Assembly: GCF_034432235.1 (NCBI RefSeq)
Contig: NZ_DAOUCJ010000009.1
Coordinates: 1 to 48,162 of the forward strand
Direction of reading: 5' to 3'
DNA: 48,162 nucleotides
DNA from: Thermoflexus sp.
GTDB lineage: Bacteria > Chloroflexota > Anaerolineae > Thermoflexales > Thermoflexaceae
Shown here: positions 35,050 to 43,428 of the stretch, one piece after another
Numbering within the stretch: position 1 is the stretch's first letter
Layout: every line of letters begins with the position of its first letter
The notes under the pieces: model-generated
Databases searched by the model: none
What the model saw: the letters and a program-made list of their open reading frames with translations, nothing else
What the model was told of the DNA's origin: nothing
Made by a program: the position numbers and the translations under genes

Positions 35050-35078
35050 TTGCCAGCCTGTCCGCTCCGACGTAAAAT
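35050..35078 (+). promoter_or_regulatory. Promoter of the S1-domain gene
   Basis: TTGCCA (35050-35055), a 17-base spacer, then TAAAAT (35073-35078), giving a start near 35085 and a leader of about 60 bases. Confidence 0.65.
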
Positions 35079-35145
35079 TGTGAAAGCAAGCACGGATCGC
35101 GCTCATGATCCTCCCAGATCCCTTGCAAGGAGGGGGTAAGCCGCC

Positions 35146-35211
35146 ATGGAAACGAGCCCTGGGATCCTGGAACAGCAAATGGAAACGAGCCCTGGGATCC
35201 TGGAACAGCAA
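35146..35211 (+). repeat. Perfect 2 x 33-bp tandem repeat covering the start codon
   Basis: 35146-35178 and 35179-35211 are identical, each beginning with ATG and encoding METSPGILEQQ. It keeps frame. The exact identity suggests a recent duplication by replication slippage or, less likely, an assembly artefact. Confidence 0.95.
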
Positions 35212-36159
35212 GAGGAGGCCGAGAGCTCTGTGAAGGTTCCCCTTCGATCGCTTCGTCCGAAAATGCAGGTGGAAGGAGTCGTCATTGCGGTCACCCCGGC
35301 AGGTGCCTTCGTCGACATCGGCTCTGAGATCCCCGGTTTCATCCACCTCTCCCAGCTCAGCCCACAACCCGTCCTCCGGGTATCCGATGTGCTGAAACCC
35401 GGCGATCGAGTGACGGCCTGGGTGAAGCAGGTCAACCGCAAGAAAAACCTGTTGAGCCTCACGATGATCCGCCCGGCGGCGTATGGCTGGGGGCAGCTGA
35501 AGCCGGGCCGGGAGTTCACCGGCCGGATCACGCGGGTGGAGCCGGGCGGCGTGTATGTGGACATCGACGCGCCGGTGGAAGGGTTCGTTCCGGCTTCTCA
35601 GATCCGCCGGGAGGGCCGGGTGGATCCCACCGGGTTGTTCCAGGTGGGCGACGAGGTGAAAGTCTGGGTGATCAGCGCCAGCCGCCGCGAGCGCCGGCTG
35701 CGCCTGACCATGATCCCGCCGCCTTCGGTGAAGTGGGAAGATCTGAAGGTCGGCGAGCTGATCCGGGGCAAGGTCACCCGGGTGGAGAAGTTCGGAGCCT
35801 TCGTGGATATCGGGGCGGAGCGGGATGCCCTGATTCATATCAGCGAGTTCGGGGTGCGCAACCTGAGGGATCCTTCCGAGGTGCTCCAGGAGGGTCAGGA
35901 GATCGAGGCCCGCATTATCCTGGTGGACCCCGAGAAAAAGCAGATCCGCCTCAGCCTCCGCGGGCTCCTCCACGTCAAAGAAGTGGAACCCGAACCGTCG
36001 GTCCAGAAAGCGGTTCCCCCGCGATCCGCTCCTGCCCCCGAGGCCGAACCCACCGAGGAGGAGCTTACGGTGATGGCCTATGCCCTGAAGCGGGCGCTGG
36101 AGGAAGCTCGGGCCCGCGGCCGCCCGATCCCGCCTCTGGAATCGTTATCTGCGAATTAA
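35146..36159 (+). CDS. RNA-binding protein with three S1 domains (ribosomal protein S1-like)
   Basis: 337 residues with three S1 RNA-binding domains. Approximate limits are 38-107 (VEGVVIAVTPAGAFVDIG), 119-192 (FTGRITRVEPGGVYVDID) and 204-277 (IRGKVTRVEKFGAFVDIG). A charged tail follows. It may be the small S1 homologue that helps mRNA bind the 30S subunit, or another translation/RNA-decay factor. E. coli S1 has six domains; shorter forms are normal in other phyla. The first 33 bases, including the ATG, are repeated exactly, so METSPGILEQQ occurs twice. Only the first copy has the AGGAGGGGG ribosome site at suitable distance, so ATG 35146 is chosen, but initiation at 35179 would give the same domains. 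A terminator follows at 36239-36292. Confidence 0.9.
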   Translation: METSPGILEQQMETSPGILEQQEEAESSVKVPLRSLRPKMQVEGVVIAVTPAGAFVDIGSEIPGFIHLSQLSPQPVLRVSDVLKPGDRVTAWVKQVNRKKNLLSLTMIRPAAYGWGQLKPGREFTGRITRVEPGGVYVDIDAPVEGFVPASQIRREGRVDPTGLFQVGDEVKVWVISASRRERRLRLTMIPPPSVKWEDLKVGELIRGKVTRVEKFGAFVDIGAERDALIHISEFGVRNLRDPSEVLQEGQEIEARIILVDPEKKQIRLSLRGLLHVKEVEPEPSVQKAVPPRSAPAPEAEPTEEELTVMAYALKRALEEARARGRPIPPLESLSAN

Positions 36160-36238
36160 TCCCAGCCCAAGTCTCTCGAGCGGCCAGCGCCCTGAGCGAC
36201 CGGGATGATCCCTTGGATTGCAAGCGAGAGATAGGATA

Positions 36239-36292
36239 CCGCTCCCTCTTCGTGCGGCGAAACCTTGCGAAGAGGGGGCGGTCTGTTTTGTT
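36239..36292 (+). terminator. Terminator of the S1-domain gene
   Basis: Arms 36239-36252 and 36268-36281 form a 14-bp stem (one G-U pair) with a 15-base loop, followed by TCTGTTTTGTT. It is about 80 bases after the stop codon. Confidence 0.8.
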
Positions 36293-36382
36293 CAAAGCTC
36301 CACCCAAAGCCGCATCATGAGCGCTACCTTGAACCCCAGGCGCATGCCCCGCGATCCCTTCGAATTCGAAATCGAATAGGAT

Positions 36383-37243
36383 ATGGGTAAGGAAAGGATG
36401 GGAACATTACATCCCAGGGAGCGAATGCCCATCTTGCGGTTTGTCCCAGTGGAAGACCTGATCCCCCATGAGCAGGCGGATCAGGTGCGAACAGCCCCCC
36501 TCGTCCATCGGCTGCAGACCGAAGGGATCCTGAAGAACCCTCCGGTGGTGGCGCCGATCCCCGGCGATCCCCGCTATGTGGTGCTCGATGGGGCCAACCG
36601 GGTGGAGGCCGCCCGGCGTCTGGGGCTCCCCCATCTGGTCGTGCAGGTGGTGGATTATGAGGATCCCCGCCTGAGGGTCGAAGCCTGGACCCATGTGATC
36701 AGCGGCGAGAGCCCGGAGAGCTTTTTCAACACGATCCATAAAATGGAGGGAATCACCCTGGAACCCTCCGAATATCTGCATGCCCGGGCGGAGCTGGCCC
36801 GCCGTCAGGCCCTGGCCTATCTGATCTGCCCCCCGGGGGATATCTACCTGGTTCGGGCGGAAGGGGATCTCTACCGTCGGACCGCTCTGCTGAACCGCCT
36901 GGTGGATGTCTATAAATCCCGTTTCCGGTTCTATCGGACCACCACCGATCAGCTGGAGCAGATCCTGTCGGATTACGAGCAGGTGATCGCGGTGGTGGTC
37001 TTCCCGCGCTATGAACCAGCGGAGATCATCGAGCTGGCCCGTAACGGCGCGCGGCTCCCCGCTGGCATCACCCGCCACATCATCCCCTACCGGGCCCTGC
37101 GCATCAATATCCCGCTGGAGATCCTGGCCGCTCCCCTCTCCCTGGAAGAGAAAAACGCATGGCTGATGGAATGGTTCCGCCGCAAACTGGCCGCGCGGGA
37201 GATTCGTGTCTACGAGGAGAGCGTCGTCATCTTCGATGAGTGA
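36383..37243 (+). CDS. ParB-fold protein (possible free serine kinase, SerK/SbnI type)
   Basis: 286 residues from ATG 36383. ATG 36401 and 36425 are alternatives, the last giving the usual MPILRFVPVEDLIPHE opening. The N-terminal 100 residues have the ParB/sulfiredoxin fold: a VEDLIPHE-like start, then VVLDGANRVEAARRLGLPH, which is the nucleotide-binding motif. There is no ParB helix-turn-helix. Instead a C-terminal domain has GITRHIIPYRALRINIPLE and ends acidic. ParB-fold proteins of this length without the DNA-binding part include the free L-serine kinases SerK and SbnI. I infer a small-molecule kinase from length and layout, with low certainty. It is a single gene after the S1 terminator, converging on the RluD-type gene. 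Confidence 0.7.
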   Translation: MGKERMGTLHPRERMPILRFVPVEDLIPHEQADQVRTAPLVHRLQTEGILKNPPVVAPIPGDPRYVVLDGANRVEAARRLGLPHLVVQVVDYEDPRLRVEAWTHVISGESPESFFNTIHKMEGITLEPSEYLHARAELARRQALAYLICPPGDIYLVRAEGDLYRRTALLNRLVDVYKSRFRFYRTTTDQLEQILSDYEQVIAVVVFPRYEPAEIIELARNGARLPAGITRHIIPYRALRINIPLEILAAPLSLEEKNAWLMEWFRRKLAAREIRVYEESVVIFDE

Positions 37244-37264
37244 AACGCATCGCGGAAGCGCCGC

Positions 37265-38188
37265 CTATCCGCGGGGGGACATCTCCTCCAGAACGCGCAG
37301 GACCTCCTGCAGATCGGACGGCAACGGCGCCTCAAAGGTGATCGGTTCAGGGCGGGAGGGCAGGCGCACGGTGATCGCTCGGGCGTGGAGGAACAACCGG
37401 GGGCATGGCAATGGCGTTCGCCGCCCATAGACCGGATCGCCCACAATCGGATACCCGACATACGCCAGATGCACCCGAATCTGATGCGTGCGCCCGGTCT
37501 CCGGATAGACCTCCAGCCGCGCGTAGCGCCCCCACCGCCCCTCATAGGTTTTCAACACCTGATACCGGGTGCAGGCCGGGCGACCGGTGGGGACCACCGC
37601 CATCCGCTTGCGGTAACGGGGATCCCGGGCGATCGGCGCTTCGATCATCCCCTCCGGAGGCGGATGCCCGATCACCAGCGCCTCGTAGACTTTACGCACC
37701 GTGCGCGCCTTGAACTGTGCCTGCAGGAAGTGATAGGCTCGCTCATTCTTGGCGACCAGCAACACCCCCGACGTCTCCTTATCCAGGCGATGCACCAGCC
37801 CCGGGCGCAGGACCCCGCCCACTCCCTCCAGATCCGGGCAGTGAGCCAGAATGGCATGGATCAGGGTGCCCCTCGTGTGCCCGGCCCCGGGATGCACCAC
37901 CATCCCTGCGGGCTTGTGGATGACCAGCACGTCCTGATCCTCATACAGGATATCCAGCGGGATGGGCTCCGGGATCAGGTCGACCGGTTCCGGAGGGGGG
38001 ATCTGAACGGTGATCTGATCCCCCGGACGGATCCGATGGGCCGGCCGCAGGACCGGCGCCCCATTGACCCATACCTGTCCGCTTTCGATCAACCGCTGGG
38101 CCGCGGAGCGGGTGAGCTCGGGCAAGCGTGTGGCGATGGCGCGATCCAGACGATCGCTGGCCTCTGCGATAAAAGTCTCCACCCGCAT
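37265..38188 (-). CDS. RluA-family rRNA pseudouridine synthase (RluD type)
   Basis: 307 residues. Converts uridines to pseudouridine in 23S rRNA. An N-terminal S4 RNA-binding domain (about 13-65, DRLDRAIATRLPELTRSAAQ) precedes the catalytic domain. Here LVIHKPAGMVVHPGAGH and HRLDKETSGVLLVAKN hold the catalytic Asp, and RTHQIRVHLAYVGYPIVGDP ends the core. The S4 domain and HPGAGH segment favour RluD over RluC/RluA. The exact target uridines cannot be read from sequence. It lies 8 bases downstream of the ATPase gene in the same run. Confidence 0.94.
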   Translation of the reverse strand: MRVETFIAEASDRLDRAIATRLPELTRSAAQRLIESGQVWVNGAPVLRPAHRIRPGDQITVQIPPPEPVDLIPEPIPLDILYEDQDVLVIHKPAGMVVHPGAGHTRGTLIHAILAHCPDLEGVGGVLRPGLVHRLDKETSGVLLVAKNERAYHFLQAQFKARTVRKVYEALVIGHPPPEGMIEAPIARDPRYRKRMAVVPTGRPACTRYQVLKTYEGRWGRYARLEVYPETGRTHQIRVHLAYVGYPIVGDPVYGRRTPLPCPRLFLHARAITVRLPSRPEPITFEAPLPSDLQEVLRVLEEMSPRG

Positions 38189-38196
38189 GGACGGTT

Positions 38197-39417
38197 CTAC
38201 CCCGCTTTACGCCGCCGGCTGGATCGACGGTGCCGGTTATGAATGACGTCCAGGATCTCCTGGTCCTCTTTCTCCTGTCGAGCGATGAAGGCGGCGATGA
38301 AGGCGCTGCGACGCTGGCGGAGCGCCATCGGGGCGACCGCCTGAAGATCCTCCAGGGTCACCCCCTCCCGACCATCGGCAGCGGCGTAGGCCCGCGCCGC
38401 CTCCAGCAGGGCCACTTCCGCCCGGCTGGATTCAATCCCCAGCCGGTGGATCCAGCGGATCGCCTCCTGTTCCAGCTCCGGGGGAATCGTCACCCGGGGC
38501 AGTCGCTGGCGGGCCTCCATGATCTCTGCGGCCGCCGCCGCGGTTTCATGCGCCCATTGCGCCGCCAGCGCATAGGGATTGGTTCGAAAGAGCCGCACCC
38601 GACGGTAAACCTCCAGCCGATCCTGAGGATTGCTCAGGCCGCGCACAACCACTCGCAGCCCGAAGCGATCGTGAATCTGGGGCCGCAATGCGCCCTCCTC
38701 CGGATTCATAGAGGCGATCAGGATCAAGCGAGCGCGATAGGTCGCTATTAGCGGCCCCCGCCGCACGGTATACCGGCCCAGCGCCGCCGCGTCCAGGATC
38801 GCATTCACGATCTCCGGGTCCAGGAGGTTAACCTCATCCACATAGAGCACATTCTGATCCGCCTGGGCCAGAAGCCCGTGCCGGATCCTCACTTTGCCTT
38901 CCATCGCCGCCTGCTCGTCGATCCCTCCGATCACATCCTCCAGGCGTGCGTTCAGGGGAAGCTCGATCAGACGCATGCGATCCGGAGCGGTGATGGGTTC
39001 CCCCTGGCCCAGTTTGCGGGCGCAATCCTTACAAACCGCATGGAAGCCCAGGGTGTAGGCCGCCTCCGGCTCGCAACCATAGGGGCAGAGCGAACGCTCA
39101 ACCGGTGGAAGCAGATCCAGCAATCCCCGAACCGCAGTGGTTTTTCCGGTCCCCCGAGCGCCCATCAACAGCACGCCCCCGATGGCGGGGTTGATCAGGG
39201 CCAGCACCAGGGCGAGCTTCATCTCGGTCTGGCCCACAATGGCTAAGAAAGGAAAACGAACGGCTTCCTCCGCGGGCCGGTCGATCGGAGGGCGCGCGCG
39301 GAGAACCCGGGCTGCAGGGCTCTGTTCCTCCAGCAACCGGAGCAGCATCGAGGTCCGCCGGGGCGTCTCCGGCGGGGCCTCCGCGCTCAACGACGCGCGC
39401 TCAGGATCCTCTCCCAT
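38197..39417 (-). CDS. BchI/ChlI-type AAA+ ATPase (magnesium chelatase subunit I-like)
   Basis: 406 residues. Walker A is MGARGTGKTTAV, Walker B NVLYVDEVNLLD, and IASMNPEEGALRPQIHDRFG is the conserved sensor/Arg-finger region of the magnesium-chelatase I subunit. An insert CPYGCEPEA...CKDCARK (residues about 110-135) has four Cys that may bind zinc or a cluster; I recall similar Cys-rich inserts in some ChlI-like proteins. The D and H subunits, needed for Mg insertion into protoporphyrin, are absent from the window. It may be a stand-alone MoxR-like chaperone or depend on a D subunit elsewhere. It overlaps the upstream oxidoreductase gene by 31 bases, so coupled translation is likely. Confidence 0.88.
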   Translation of the reverse strand: MGEDPERASLSAEAPPETPRRTSMLLRLLEEQSPAARVLRARPPIDRPAEEAVRFPFLAIVGQTEMKLALVLALINPAIGGVLLMGARGTGKTTAVRGLLDLLPPVERSLCPYGCEPEAAYTLGFHAVCKDCARKLGQGEPITAPDRMRLIELPLNARLEDVIGGIDEQAAMEGKVRIRHGLLAQADQNVLYVDEVNLLDPEIVNAILDAAALGRYTVRRGPLIATYRARLILIASMNPEEGALRPQIHDRFGLRVVVRGLSNPQDRLEVYRRVRLFRTNPYALAAQWAHETAAAAAEIMEARQRLPRVTIPPELEQEAIRWIHRLGIESSRAEVALLEAARAYAAADGREGVTLEDLQAVAPMALRQRRSAFIAAFIARQEKEDQEILDVIHNRHRRSSRRRKAG

Positions 39418-40397
39418 AGGTCCCGATCCTGCAACCGGAAAGGGCGATACAGGATGACCCGATCCAGCAGGCCTTCATAAACGGCCTGCAGGCGCTCCCA
39501 GACGGCTTCGGGCGGAGCCATGATAGCAAAAGCCTCCAGGATATCCTCCGAAATCCAAGAGGGCATCTCTTCCCAGCGACCCCGCGCCGCGAGGGCGGAA
39601 AGCTCCTCCCCGATCGCCTCCCACCCGTGCAGCGACCACACCCGACGGTAAGAGGGCGTGGAACCGTAGAAGGCGACCTGGGCGCGGACGAATTCCCGCA
39701 TCTCCCGTATCTCCGCCTCATTCCGGCCGGTGATCACCAACACGCTGCCGACGATCGTGAGATCCTTCCGGCTCCGACCCGCCTTCCGCGCCCCCGCTTC
39801 GATGGCCGGCAGCAGAACTTCCCGCAGGTAGCGCGGGGTGTGGAAGGGATGAACGAAGAACCCATCACCAACCTCCCCGGCCAGACGGGCCAGCGGCGGG
39901 TTCACCCCGGCCAGCACCACGGGGATCCGGGGGTCCGGGATCGGCCCGGGGTCGAAAAAGGGCGACATCAGGGTCAGCTTAAAGAACCGCCCCCGGTAGT
40001 TCAGACGGTTCCCCAGCTGCCAGCACGCCCAGACCGCGCGGATCGCCTCGACGGTCTCCCGAAGTTTCGGAACAGGGGGATCCCATGGCATGCCGAAGCG
40101 GCGTTCGATATGCGCTTTCACCTGAGTGCCCAGGCCGAGGATCACCCGGCCGGGGGCGGCCGCCGCCAGATCCCACACGGTGTAGGCGATGACGGTGGGG
40201 CTGCGGGCGAAGGCGATGGCCACGCCCGTCCCCAGGGTGATCTGATGGGTGTGCTCTGCTGCCAGGGCGAGGGGAAGAAACGGATCATGGCGGGTCTCAT
40301 GGGTCCAGATCCCATCGAATCCCAGCGCCTCAGCCTCCCGGGCCAGCGCGGGGACCTCCAGAAGCCGGTCGAAATGGAGATGGGCATCGAGACGCAT
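39387..40397 (-). CDS. Luciferase-like (LLM class) oxidoreductase, probably F420-dependent
   Basis: 336 residues, a bacterial-luciferase-type TIM barrel. The segments LDAHLHFDRLLEVPALAREA, GFDGIWTHETRHDPFLPLAL and ITLGTGVAIAFARSPTVIAY are the classic LLM N-terminal half. GRVILGLGTQVKAHIERRFG and the PVVLAGVNPPLARLAGEVGDG stretch follow. It most resembles F420-dependent members rather than FMN-using monooxygenases, but the cofactor is inferred from family likeness only. ATG 40397 has GGAG 7 bases upstream; an in-frame GTG at 40412 is possible. Substrate unknown. Confidence 0.88.
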   Translation of the reverse strand: MRLDAHLHFDRLLEVPALAREAEALGFDGIWTHETRHDPFLPLALAAEHTHQITLGTGVAIAFARSPTVIAYTVWDLAAAAPGRVILGLGTQVKAHIERRFGMPWDPPVPKLRETVEAIRAVWACWQLGNRLNYRGRFFKLTLMSPFFDPGPIPDPRIPVVLAGVNPPLARLAGEVGDGFFVHPFHTPRYLREVLLPAIEAGARKAGRSRKDLTIVGSVLVITGRNEAEIREMREFVRAQVAFYGSTPSYRRVWSLHGWEAIGEELSALAARGRWEEMPSWISEDILEAFAIMAPPEAVWERLQAVYEGLLDRVILYRPFRLQDRDLWERILSARR

Positions 40398-40434
40398 GGT
40401 GGAGCTCCGCACAAGGCCTTACGTTCCCCAATTT

Positions 40435-40440
40435 TATAAT
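40435..40440 (+). promoter_or_regulatory. Candidate -10 box upstream of the PAP2 gene
   Basis: TATAAT on the plus strand in the gap between divergent genes, about 186 bases before the PAP2 ATG. The overlapping opposite-strand TATAAA could serve the luciferase-like gene. No clear -35 is seen. Confidence 0.35.
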
Positions 40441-40625
40441 GAGGGGACGGGGCTTTGCCCACGGACATTCCGGCTCTGGAAGCCCCTCCGGGGATCGGGA
40501 GGATGGCTTTGCTCAAGCTCAGGGAAACCACCCATCGCCTTTTCACCCGTCCGCCCTGGTCTCCCGATCGAATGGGGGGGTGATCCCGGCCGGATCCGCC
40601 AGGGGATTTTCGGGGGCGGCAAGGG

Positions 40626-41666
40626 ATGCGCGCCTATCTTCCCGGGTATCTGGTGATCGGTTATACAGGGGCGGCGTGGGCCGCTGCCCTGGGGGTGATC
40701 CTCCTGCGCTGGGGCCAGGTCTCCACCTCCCGGCCGTTTCGAATCGCCGGGGTTCTGCTCCTCCTGGGAAGCGGGATCGGGTTCTTCGCCGGGGTGCCGG
40801 AGATCTGGACCCCCGGACCAGCGGGCACGGAGCTCAGCGCGATGGCCGGGCTCGCCATCCTGGGGGCGTGGGCCGTCTTCCGGGCCTGGCAGATGCTTGC
40901 CCCGTTCCTTCCCGGCGGAAAGAGAACCCGCTGGACAGGGGCGCCTCCCCTCTTCCCTTCATCCCGGGAAATCGACTCGAGTGGGGCAGGCGTCATCCTC
41001 CCCCCGCCAAAGACACGGGATCCGGGGAGGCAGGCAGGAGCTCGCTGGATCCAATGGGGCATGGGGATCGCCGCGATCCTCGCCATCTGGCGCTGGGATG
41101 TCCCCTTGTTTTTCGCGATGAACCGGTATGCCGGGCGGACGCCCGGGATAGACCTGCTGGCGCGTTTGCTGATCAACGACTATGCTGTGCCCACCGCGCT
41201 GGCGATGCTGGCCTGGGCGATGTGGCTGACGGGAGATCCGAAGCGCCAGGCGGCCGTCCTGCGGGCCATCCTGACGGTTCCCCTCAGCGGTCTGATCATG
41301 GAGGCGATGAACGCCCTTTATTTCCGCCCCCGTCCCTTCACCGACCACGAGGTGAACCTGTTGTTTTATCACCCCTCGGATTCCTCTTTCCCGAGCAACG
41401 CCGCCACGGTTGCCTGGGCGATCGCCGTGTCCCTGGGGACCGGCGATCCGAAAGTGGGGCGGGTGGGGATGCTGCTGGCGGCGGGGATCAGCTGGGCCCG
41501 GGTTTACGGCGGGGTGCATTACCCGCTGGATGTGCTGATCGGGGCGCTGCTGGGCGCTGCGCTGAGCCTGGGGGTTACCCGCGGATTGCAGGAATGGAGC
41601 ATCCGCATCGCGCGCCAGATCGGCCGACATCTGTCGCTCCCTGAACGCCCAGGGGGTTCGCCGTAA
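40626..41666 (+). CDS. PAP2-family membrane phosphatase
   Basis: 346 residues with about seven to eight membrane helices. The three PAP2 motifs are in the C-terminal half: FRPRPF (motif 1), DSSFPSNAAT (motif 2, with Asn-Ala instead of the usual Gly-His) and ARVYGGVHYPLDVLIG (motif 3, His and Asp). These enzymes dephosphorylate lipid phosphates such as phosphatidic acid or undecaprenyl pyrophosphate at the outer face of the membrane. The N-terminal 130 residues are a separate hydrophobic part with a Pro-rich loop and no recognisable domain. The change in motif 2 leaves catalytic competence uncertain, since the Gly-His there normally supplies the general acid. Confidence 0.88.
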   Translation: MRAYLPGYLVIGYTGAAWAAALGVILLRWGQVSTSRPFRIAGVLLLLGSGIGFFAGVPEIWTPGPAGTELSAMAGLAILGAWAVFRAWQMLAPFLPGGKRTRWTGAPPLFPSSREIDSSGAGVILPPPKTRDPGRQAGARWIQWGMGIAAILAIWRWDVPLFFAMNRYAGRTPGIDLLARLLINDYAVPTALAMLAWAMWLTGDPKRQAAVLRAILTVPLSGLIMEAMNALYFRPRPFTDHEVNLLFYHPSDSSFPSNAATVAWAIAVSLGTGDPKVGRVGMLLAAGISWARVYGGVHYPLDVLIGALLGAALSLGVTRGLQEWSIRIARQIGRHLSLPERPGGSP

Positions 41667-41716
41667 CGCCAGGGATCGCTTCGTTCCCGAAATGGCGCGC
41701 CGGGTTTCCCCAACGG

Positions 41717-42757
41717 TCAGACCGACGAGGGCAGGAAAACCGTCACCCGTGTCCCCTTTCCAGGGGCGCTGGTGATGGAGAGCTGCCCTCCCAGCATCTC
41801 CACCCATTGACGGATGGAGGTCAAGCCGATGGTCTTGCGCCGCGGCGCGTTCGCCAGCGCCTCCTCCACATCAAAGCCCACGCCGTTGTCCTCCACTTCC
41901 AGGCGAACCCCCTGGGGCTGGAAGGCCAGGCGGACCGCGACCTGGGAGGCCTGGGCATGGAGGCGCACGTTCGTGAGGAGCTCCTGCACCATACGGAAGA
42001 GCGCGGCCTCCTGGTGAGCCGCCAGCCGGCGCTCCTCCCCGCTGATCTGCAGGCTGAGAGAGAACTTCACCTTGTCCTTCAAAGCCTCCACATAGCGCCG
42101 CACGGTGGGGACCAGACCCAGATCATCCAGGCTCATTGGGCGGATGTCAAACAGGAACTCCCGCATGCGCTGGAAGGTCTCGACGACGGCGCTTTTCAGG
42201 GCGGCGAGCTCCGCCTTCGCCCGCTCCGGGTCCCGCTGGAAGAGCCGCTCGCAGATCTCCGCCTGCAACACCAGATTGGTCAGCGCCTGGGCGGGCCCAT
42301 CATGGAGCTGGCGGACCAGCCGCTGGCGTTCCTGCTCCTGGGCCTCAAAGAGACGGACGATTAGGCCGGATTCCACGTTGGGGCGGGAGGTCGCCCTATC
42401 TTCCTGAACCGTGGCCAGCAGAGAGAGGATGCGATCCAGGGTCTCCCGATAACGCTGAAGCTGAGCCTCCAGGCTCTGAAATTTCTCCAGCTGCCCTCGC
42501 ATCAGCCATAGCCGCTTCTGAACATCCATGGCCGATTGATAGGCCTCGATGATCTCCGCTGGCGGGATGCTCTCCAGGCGGCTTTCCATCTGCTTGATCT
42601 GATTCGTCAGATGCAGGCTGCGCTGGGCCAGCCGCTCGACATCTGTGGAGGTCTGCCGGATCAATGCCTGCAGCTCCGCGAGCTGTCGCTGGACCGCCTC
42701 CTGCTCCTCGCGGCAGTAATTCGCCAGATCATGCAGAGGTGAGATCGTATCGGTCAC
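41717..42757 (-). CDS. Soluble DegS/NarX-type histidine kinase
   Basis: 346 residues with no membrane helix. The first 150 form a long coiled coil (e.g. QRQLAELQALIRQTSTDVER). The HisKA_3 domain has the phospho-His in LVRQLHDGPAQALTNLVLQA (near 165). The ATPase domain has VQELLTNVRLHAQASQVAVR, VEDNGVGFD and GLTSIRQWVEMLGGQLSI. Architecture matches DegS, a cytoplasmic kinase. The GTG at 42757 (GGAGG 7 bases upstream) overlaps the stop of the upstream response regulator by GTGA, so the two form a translationally coupled pair. Confidence 0.94.
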   Translation of the reverse strand: MTDTISPLHDLANYCREEQEAVQRQLAELQALIRQTSTDVERLAQRSLHLTNQIKQMESRLESIPPAEIIEAYQSAMDVQKRLWLMRGQLEKFQSLEAQLQRYRETLDRILSLLATVQEDRATSRPNVESGLIVRLFEAQEQERQRLVRQLHDGPAQALTNLVLQAEICERLFQRDPERAKAELAALKSAVVETFQRMREFLFDIRPMSLDDLGLVPTVRRYVEALKDKVKFSLSLQISGEERRLAAHQEAALFRMVQELLTNVRLHAQASQVAVRLAFQPQGVRLEVEDNGVGFDVEEALANAPRRKTIGLTSIRQWVEMLGGQLSITSAPGKGTRVTVFLPSSV

Positions 42758-43428
42758 GGCTTTTCCTCCGGGAAGATAGGCTCTTCCGGCAGGCGCACCC
42801 ATCCACGGCGGATCGCCAGGATCGCCGCCTGGGTCCGATCGCTCAAATCCAGTTTGCGCAGGATTGCGGTCATGTGATTCTTAACGGTCTGCTGACTGAT
42901 CCCCAATCGCTCCGCAATCGCCTTGTTGCTGTATCCCAGGGCGACATACTGGAGGATCTCCCTCTCCCGCGGGGAAAGCGCGTGATCCTCCGAGGCCTCG
43001 GCTACGCCCACGATCTGCTGGGCCTCAGCAGCGCTCACCACCCGCCATCCCAGGATACAGCGCCCGGATAGCACATGGCGGATGTTCTGGAGAAGCCGAT
43101 CCGGAGGTGTATCTTTGGAGCAGTACCCGCTGGCGCCGATGCGGATGGCATGGCGCATCTGCTCCTCGCTGTCATAAGCGGTCAGAACGAGGATGGCACC
43201 CTCAAACCCATGGGACCGGGCCTGCCGGATCACATCCAGACCATTGAGGCCCGGCAGATGGACGTCCATCAGCACCAGATGGGGGTTCAATCTCCGGATC
43301 ATATCCAGGGCAGTCTGCCCGTCCGAGGCCTCGCCGATCACCTGAAGGCCAGGCTCCAGCATCAGCGTATCCCGCACACCCTTGCGAAATAGCGGATGGT
43401 CATCCACAATCAGCACCCGAACCGTCAT
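42754..43428 (-). CDS. DegU/NarL-type response regulator
   Basis: 224 residues. The receiver domain shows VLIVDDHPLFRKGV, the phospho-Asp in LVLMDVHLPGLNG, VLTAYDSEEQ and GYCSKDTPPDRL. The LuxR-type helix-turn-helix reads LSPREREILQYVALGYSNKA, then GISQQTVKNHMTAIL. ATG 43428 is fixed by AGGAGG 7 bases upstream; longer in-frame starts lack one. It is the first gene of the two-component pair and probably regulates a promoter nearby or its own. The divergent YhfC-like gene (328-base gap) is a possible target. Confidence 0.95.
   Translation of the reverse strand: MTVRVLIVDDHPLFRKGVRDTLMLEPGLQVIGEASDGQTALDMIRRLNPHLVLMDVHLPGLNGLDVIRQARSHGFEGAILVLTAYDSEEQMRHAIRIGASGYCSKDTPPDRLLQNIRHVLSGRCILGWRVVSAAEAQQIVGVAEASEDHALSPREREILQYVALGYSNKAIAERLGISQQTVKNHMTAILRKLDLSDRTQAAILAIRRGWVRLPEEPIFPEEKP

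Noticed and set aside
34939..35973. Upstream extension of ndk on the minus strand
   Set aside because: GTG 34938 with AGGAGG gives the normal ndk length. The extension is antisense to the S1 gene.
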